From Fidelibacterota bacterium (GTDB taxonomy: Bacteria; Fidelibacterota; UBA8477; JABMPR01): 64,000 nt of DNA. The DNA is taken from positions 1 to 64,000 of the forward strand of contig JABHBL010000043.1 of the NCBI GenBank assembly GCA_018673925.1, written 5' to 3'. A program made the translations under genes and the position numbers. Positions within the stretch are counted from its first letter, which is position 1, and every line of letters starts with the position of its first letter. This document shows positions 60,494-64,000 of the stretch, in pieces. Below the pieces are notes generated by a model that worked only from the letters and a program-made list of their open reading frames with translations, had not been told where the DNA came from and did no database searches.

Positions 60494-62296
60494 TTACTCC
60501 TCATCCTTCGTGTCCGCCTCCCAGGGCACTCCCAACCACTTCTCAAAAACCAGTTTCTGGTGCTCATCTGGTTCCTTGATCTGTTTTAGTTCTGCAATTG
60601 TGGTGGGTTCAAATCCAACAGTGAGATGAATATCTACGAGAATACCATTGCGACTCACTGTACAAATGATCCTGTCACCTGGAACCTTTTCTCTGAAGTA
60701 ATCTGGTTTTGCACTTTTTACTCTAAACCCATCAATGGCTACCAGTTCATCATGGACATTGAGACCGGCATCCCAGGCCGGGGAATTCTCCAACACTGAG
60801 GTGATCATGATACGACCACTTCTTTCTCGTAAAGTGGTTCCGAGAGAGGAACTCTTCTCAGTTGTGGAGTCTAAATCCAGACCGGACAAAGCAAAAACAT
60901 CATCATAGGGTAGAGGCTCTACACCAAACACAAAATCGTCGAAAAACTGTGATAATTTCAACCCGCTCACAGCTTCGCAGACCCTACGGACATCATCACT
61001 GGTATAGCTTTTCTGTTTCTGGGCAAAATCGCGATTCAGCCTGAACATGACCTCATCCAAGTTTGAATTTCCATCGGTTGCTGCAATAATCTTGATGTCC
61101 AAAAGCAGTCCCAGTAAGTGACCCTTGTTGTAATAAGATATGGTTGAGTTGCTGGAGTGTTCATTGGATCTATAATATTTGATCCAAGCATCGAAACTGG
61201 CTTCTGTTACGGATTGGTGATTTCGCCCAGGACGACTTTCCAGAGTATTGATCTCATCTCTCAATACCTCCAGATAGGTTTTCCTATCAACATGTCCTAT
61301 ACGTTGTAAAATGAGCTCATCGTAATAGCTGGTAAATCCCTCTGCCATCCATAGCTCATCTAGATAGTTTTCATTGTTATAGTCAAAACTGGCCACGCCC
61401 TTTGGTACGATACGTTTCACATTCCAGGTATGGAAAAATTCATGGGATACCAAGGACAGAAGGCTTTTATAGCGTTTCTCATCATTAAATGACCAGCGTC
61501 TAATAAAGTTGACGGAGGAATTAGCGTGTTCCAGACCACCACGCCCTTCTTCCACATGAAAAATGAAACTATAATGATCATAGGGTAAACTGCCGAAGAT
61601 TTTTGTTTCAGCTTCAATAATTTTTGTAAAGTCACTCACCAGCACTGAATCATCATAATTGCTGGCTCCGTACAGAGCCATGACATGGGGTTTTCCCAAA
61701 ACTTCAAAATTCACCACATGCTGGTTACTCAGCTCAAGAGGAGAGTCCACCAATTCATCATAATCCTTTGCAATGAAATCCACATTACCTGGTTTATTAA
61801 ACGGTTCCAGGGCTGTTGTGATCTCAGACCAATTCTCAGGCATATTGATGTGAAGTTGGTGATTTCGCTGCTGGTTTTTCTGCCAGTACATAAGGACACT
61901 GGCAGGTACGACCAGAGCATGGTCCGCATTGAGATAGCTGGTTCGTACACTATGCTCATAAGCATAGACTCGATAGGAAACAATGATATCCTGGCGACCC
62001 TTGCCTTTGACCTGCCAATGATTCTTGTCAATCTTCTTGATCTTTAATACAGTATCATCTTCACTGCGGGCACTGATATCCTGTACATTCCTTGCATATT
62101 CTCTCACGAGATAGGAGCCTGGTGTCCAGACAGGGAGTGCCACCACTTCCGTTCCTCGGGCTCCATCAAGCCGCATCTCAACTTCAAAGAGATGGGTGTG
62201 GGGCTCCGACATGGAAAGGGTGTATTGAACACTTTTTCCCCACAAACTTGTTGAGATCAGAACTAGAAGATATATAGATCTTACCGTAAAACGCAT
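60494..62296 (-). CDS. M61-family aminopeptidase with PDZ domain
   Basis: 600 residues. Signal peptide (about 1-19). N-terminal M61 domain, then the catalytic zinc site HEFFHTWNVKR at about 285 and the third ligand Glu in WMAEGFTSYY. A PDZ domain with a degenerate core (about 505-575, ENSPAWDAGLNVHDELVAIDG) follows. M61 glycyl aminopeptidases are periplasmic or outer-surface enzymes. I chose ATG 62296 with GGAG at good spacing; a reading from 62326 adds ten codons. Confidence 0.92.
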   Translation of the reverse strand: MRFTVRSIYLLVLISTSLWGKSVQYTLSMSEPHTHLFEVEMRLDGARGTEVVALPVWTPGSYLVREYARNVQDISARSEDDTVLKIKKIDKNHWQVKGKGRQDIIVSYRVYAYEHSVRTSYLNADHALVVPASVLMYWQKNQQRNHQLHINMPENWSEITTALEPFNKPGNVDFIAKDYDELVDSPLELSNQHVVNFEVLGKPHVMALYGASNYDDSVLVSDFTKIIEAETKIFGSLPYDHYSFIFHVEEGRGGLEHANSSVNFIRRWSFNDEKRYKSLLSLVSHEFFHTWNVKRIVPKGVASFDYNNENYLDELWMAEGFTSYYDELILQRIGHVDRKTYLEVLRDEINTLESRPGRNHQSVTEASFDAWIKYYRSNEHSSNSTISYYNKGHLLGLLLDIKIIAATDGNSNLDEVMFRLNRDFAQKQKSYTSDDVRRVCEAVSGLKLSQFFDDFVFGVEPLPYDDVFALSGLDLDSTTEKSSSLGTTLRERSGRIMITSVLENSPAWDAGLNVHDELVAIDGFRVKSAKPDYFREKVPGDRIICTVSRNGILVDIHLTVGFEPTTIAELKQIKEPDEHQKLVFEKWLGVPWEADTKDEE

Positions 62297-62378
62297 GGTG
62301 CTCTCCTGAATAAAATTTATCCTCAAAATATGCTCAGAAATAAAATCGTGGCAAGGGTTGTTGTGCCTATTTTACCAT

Positions 62379-62462
62379 GTTGGGATCGTGGTATACCGGG
62401 TCGGGATTGTGATATACCAGGTTGGAGTTGCAATATGCCAGGCTGGGATTCGAATCCCAGCC
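62379..62462. repeat. Four 21-bp tandem units ending in a perfect 22-bp palindrome, left of the RAYT
   Basis: Units at 62379-62399, 62400-62420, 62421-62441 and 62442-62462 share G-Y-Y-GG-R-TY-G-TG-N-TAT-RCC-R-G. The last unit is also a perfect palindrome at 62441-62462: GGCTGGGATTC followed by its reverse complement. Palindromes of the same family lie inside the RAYT gene and right of it, marking these as its REP sequences. Confidence 0.9.
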
Positions 62463-62518
62463 GAGGACTTGCACCAATCCATTTTATTTTACCCCAACCC
62501 CAATAAAAAGGATTCACC

Positions 62519-63016
62519 ATGCGACATCGCAACACACGGCGACGACCCTATCGTCGTTTTGGATATTATTTCATAACCACAAACGTGAGCGAGGGATTTT
62601 CCATTCTCGATCAGTATGAATATGGACATCTGTTGGAACATATTATTTTTTATGCGGCCAGTATTCACTCTGTTCAGGTGATTGCCTTTAAACTCAATCC
62701 AGATCATGTCCATCTCGTAGCTCAAATCGGAAAGATTGGGACCATCTCTGACTATATGGCATCCTGGAAGCGACAGTTTTCAAGACAGGTGAATGTTCTT
62801 CTACATCATCGATATTCCCCAGGTCGGGATTCGAAGCCCGACCTCGAAAAGATCAATAAATTCCGATGGCAGCCCTCGTATCACTCCCACCTCATCACAA
62901 GCAAACCGGACTTTGACAATCACATCAACTATATCATCAATCAGAAAAAGCATCACAATTTGGGGGAAAACAAATTTTGTTTTGTTGACCATAAACATGT
63001 TTTCAACTTTAAATAA
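62519..63016 (+). CDS. REP-associated tyrosine transposase (RAYT, Y1/HUH family)
   Basis: 165 residues. The N-terminal Y1 strand FGYYFITTNV, the HUH motif H63-V64-H65 in AFKLNPDHVHLVAQIG, and the catalytic Tyr near Y138 (NHINYIINQKK) with the preceding WQPSYHSH are RAYT features. RAYTs cut and paste single-stranded REP hairpins, as TnpA does for IS200. An in-frame palindrome at 62821-62844 encodes residues 101-109 (PGRDSKPDL), a position between the HUH core and Tyr helix, so the gene holds its own substrate-like hairpin. AAAAGGA precedes the ATG. Flanked by 21-bp arrays. Confidence 0.88.
   Translation: MRHRNTRRRPYRRFGYYFITTNVSEGFSILDQYEYGHLLEHIIFYAASIHSVQVIAFKLNPDHVHLVAQIGKIGTISDYMASWKRQFSRQVNVLLHHRYSPGRDSKPDLEKINKFRWQPSYHSHLITSKPDFDNHINYIINQKKHHNLGENKFCFVDHKHVFNFK
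62821..62844. repeat. REP-like palindrome inside the RAYT gene
   Basis: AGGTCGGGATTC (62821-62832) and GAAGCCCGACCT (62833-62844) are reverse complements save one base. It matches the flanking palindromes in the core GGGATTC. It reads in frame as part of residues 101-109 and does not break the protein. Confidence 0.85.
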
Positions 63017-63024
63017 TCGGTCAG

Positions 63025-63069
63025 ATCAGGATTGTGCAAATCAAGGCTGGGATTCAAATCCCAGCCTTG
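63025..63069. repeat. Two 21-bp units and a 13-bp-arm palindrome, right of the RAYT
   Basis: Units at 63025-63045 and 63046-63066. The second is inside a palindrome: CAAGGCTGGGATT (63042-63054), two unpaired bases, AATCCCAGCCTTG (63057-63069). It is nearly the left palindrome extended by three bases each side. It starts 9 bases after the RAYT stop. Confidence 0.88.
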
Positions 63070-63095
63070 TCCATAGAATTCCTACACCTTCCGAT

Positions 63096-63125
63096 ATAAA
63101 AAAGGGCCGGCGAACCGACCCTTTT
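63096..63125 (-). terminator. Intrinsic terminator after sodB
   Basis: On the minus strand AAGGGTCGG-TTCG-CCGGCCCTT is a 9-bp stem with one G-U pair, followed by TTTTTTAT. It lies about 22 bases past the sodB stop. It may also act weakly for the RAYT on the plus strand. Confidence 0.88.
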
Positions 63126-63146
63126 AATTAATCTGTTGAACAATTA

Positions 63147-63731
63147 CTATTTAGCGAACTGCTCAGCTACAAAATCCCAGTTGAAAATCTTCCAGATTTC
63201 TTCCAGATATTTTGGACGCGCATTACGATAATCCACGTAATAAGCATGTTCCCACACATCAACCGTGAGGAGGGCAGTCTGACCATTGGTCATTGGTGTG
63301 CCAGCATTTGAAGTAGAGGCAATTGCCAGAGAACCGTCAGCATTCTTAACCAACCAGGTCCAACCAGCACCAAAATTGGTAGCAGCAGCCTTGGTAAACT
63401 CGGCTTTGAAATTGTCAAATGAACCAAAGGCTGAATCAATAGCAGAAGCCAGGGCTCCTGATGGAACGCCGCCACCATTTGGTGAGAGACAGTTCCAGTA
63501 GAAGGTGTGATTCCAGACCTGGGCAGCATTATTGAAAACACCACCAGAAGCTTTCATAATAATTTCTTCCAGACTTGAGTTTTCAAACTCAGTTCCAGGG
63601 ACCAGATTGTTCAAGTTTGTAACATAGGCATTGTGGTGCTTGCCATAGTGGTAATCAAGTGTCTCAGCTGAAATAACTGGAGCTAAGGCGTCCTGAGCAA
63701 ATGGCAGAGCTGGTAATTCATGTTTCATCAT
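63147..63731 (-). CDS. sodB: Superoxide dismutase, iron type
   Basis: 194 residues (193 from the second ATG, 63728). [17 protein letters not shown], metal ligands H27-ish in [34 protein letters not shown]; the FeSOD markers [11 protein letters not shown] and FGAGWTWLV favour iron over manganese. It dismutates superoxide in the cytosol, of value for an organism that uses N2O and probably meets oxygen. Ribosome site AAGGAG is 4 bases from the first ATG and 7 from the second, so the second is slightly better placed. Confidence 0.97.
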   Translation of the reverse strand: MMKHELPALPFAQDALAPVISAETLDYHYGKHHNAYVTNLNNLVPGTEFENSSLEEIIMKASGGVFNNAAQVWNHTFYWNCLSPNGGGVPSGALASAIDSAFGSFDNFKAEFTKAAATNFGAGWTWLVKNADGSLAIASTSNAGTPMTNGQTALLTVDVWEHAYYVDYRNARPKYLEEIWKIFNWDFVAEQFAK

Positions 63732-64000
63732 TTATCTCCTTAAATTTAAGGGCTTAACATTACGTATTTTATCATCTTTACAGTATAAACGGAGAAACCC
63801 CCTTGTAAAGCGACAACTTTGTGAGAAAAGTCCCGCTAAAATAGCAGGTAAATCCATCCTCATGAAGGGAAATAAATAATTATAGACTCTCATGGTTCAG
63901 GTCTTGAAGCAATTAAATTTGTTAGATAATGCCAGTATCCATCCTGCTATTAATTGCTTAATTTTAAAGCCTTGTGAACAATATCAAACGACATCCAATT
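63732..64000. other. Right-edge region upstream of sodB
   Basis: 269 bases to the window edge, AT-rich, containing the sodB ribosome site and presumably its promoter. No gene, repeat or terminator was recognised. Confidence 0.5.

Noticed and set aside
62441-62462. tRNA T-arm-like TTCGAATCC
   Set aside because: The string is part of a perfect palindrome; no anticodon stem, D arm or matching acceptor stem is nearby.
62379-62462. CRISPR-like array
   Set aside because: Units are contiguous with no spacers and end in a palindrome; no cas genes are seen.
62323-62576. Open frames on both strands with heptad peptide repeats
   Set aside because: They come from the 21-bp DNA array and lack ribosome sites or homology; read as repeat artefacts.

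Overview
The window looks like chromosomal DNA from an uncultivated FCB-superphylum bacterium, most likely Marinimicrobia/Calditrichota-like; the phylum is an inference. Supporting signs are a short FCB-type primary sigma factor (51839-52696), three SusC-like TonB receptors with N-terminal carboxypeptidase-regulatory folds, a secreted protein ending in a YPNPFNP-type C-terminal sorting domain (57649-59688), many Sec lipoproteins, an rpsF-rpsR-rplI order without ssb, and a clade II (Sec-type) nitrous oxide reductase. Gene density is high and nearly all genes can be read as intact. The left edge cuts through an IS30-family transposase.

Layout. 1-2.5 kb: IS30 remnant, a small Cys/His protein, then a leftward amidase-Nudix-lipocalin-like-Atl unit. 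2.6-4.2 kb: base-excision repair pair xth-mutM. 4.2-8.9 kb: a MerR/B12-binding (CarH/LitR-like) regulator behind a TonB receptor, sharing a GC-rich motif in their upstream regions, and an MFS carrier. 9-13.7 kb: transaldolase-like aldolase, Ptb-like acyltransferase with an attenuator-like leader, an outer-membrane barrel, and a fluoride-type pair (DUF190 protein with a huge acidic tail, CrcB) after a CPBP protease. 13.7-20.7 kb: housekeeping run rplI, rpsR, rpsF, hppA, pth, rplY, prs, tRNA-Gln, ispE. 20.8-31.7 kb: a 12-gene leftward nitrous-oxide-reduction and copper-handling locus (cytochrome c, nosZ, membrane protein, nosL, nosD, nosF, nosY, Rrf2 regulator, fasciclin lipoprotein, CNGKCYL small protein, FixH-like lipoprotein, OprC/NosA-like TonB receptor). 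32-38.7 kb: dedA, ispF, queA, ruvB, VOC protein, uvrA. 38.7-39.6 kb: about 1 kb without a credible gene, carrying a perfect 19-bp-arm palindrome. 39.6-51.5 kb: ABC exporter with a partner protein, Na+/solute symporter, aroQ, lipoprotein, acpH, TonB receptor, vWA/CsgG-like protein, methyltransferase. 51.8-52.9 kb: rpoD and rpsU. 53.1-57.6 kb: a tight operon of a divergent HMG-CoA-reductase-like protein, a PlsC-type acyltransferase, a strikingly eukaryote-like alkylglycerone-phosphate synthase (AGPS) and an SDR. 57.6-64 kb: secreted sorting-domain protein, small lipoprotein, M61 peptidase, a REP-associated tyrosine transposase (RAYT) with its own palindromes outside and inside its reading frame, and sodB.

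How the parts fit. The strongest candidate for an unusual system is the 53.1-57.6 kb operon, which encodes the three enzyme classes that make ether lipids in peroxisomes (DHAP acyltransferase, AGPS, alkyl/acyl-DHAP reductase) headed by an HMGR homologue, although the same window carries ispE and ispF of the MEP pathway. The second is the RAYT with a 21-bp-periodic palindromic array and a matching palindrome embedded in frame. The third is a possible B12/light-responsive circuit controlling a TonB receptor. The nos locus joins N2O respiration to a full outer-membrane-to-periplasm copper supply chain.
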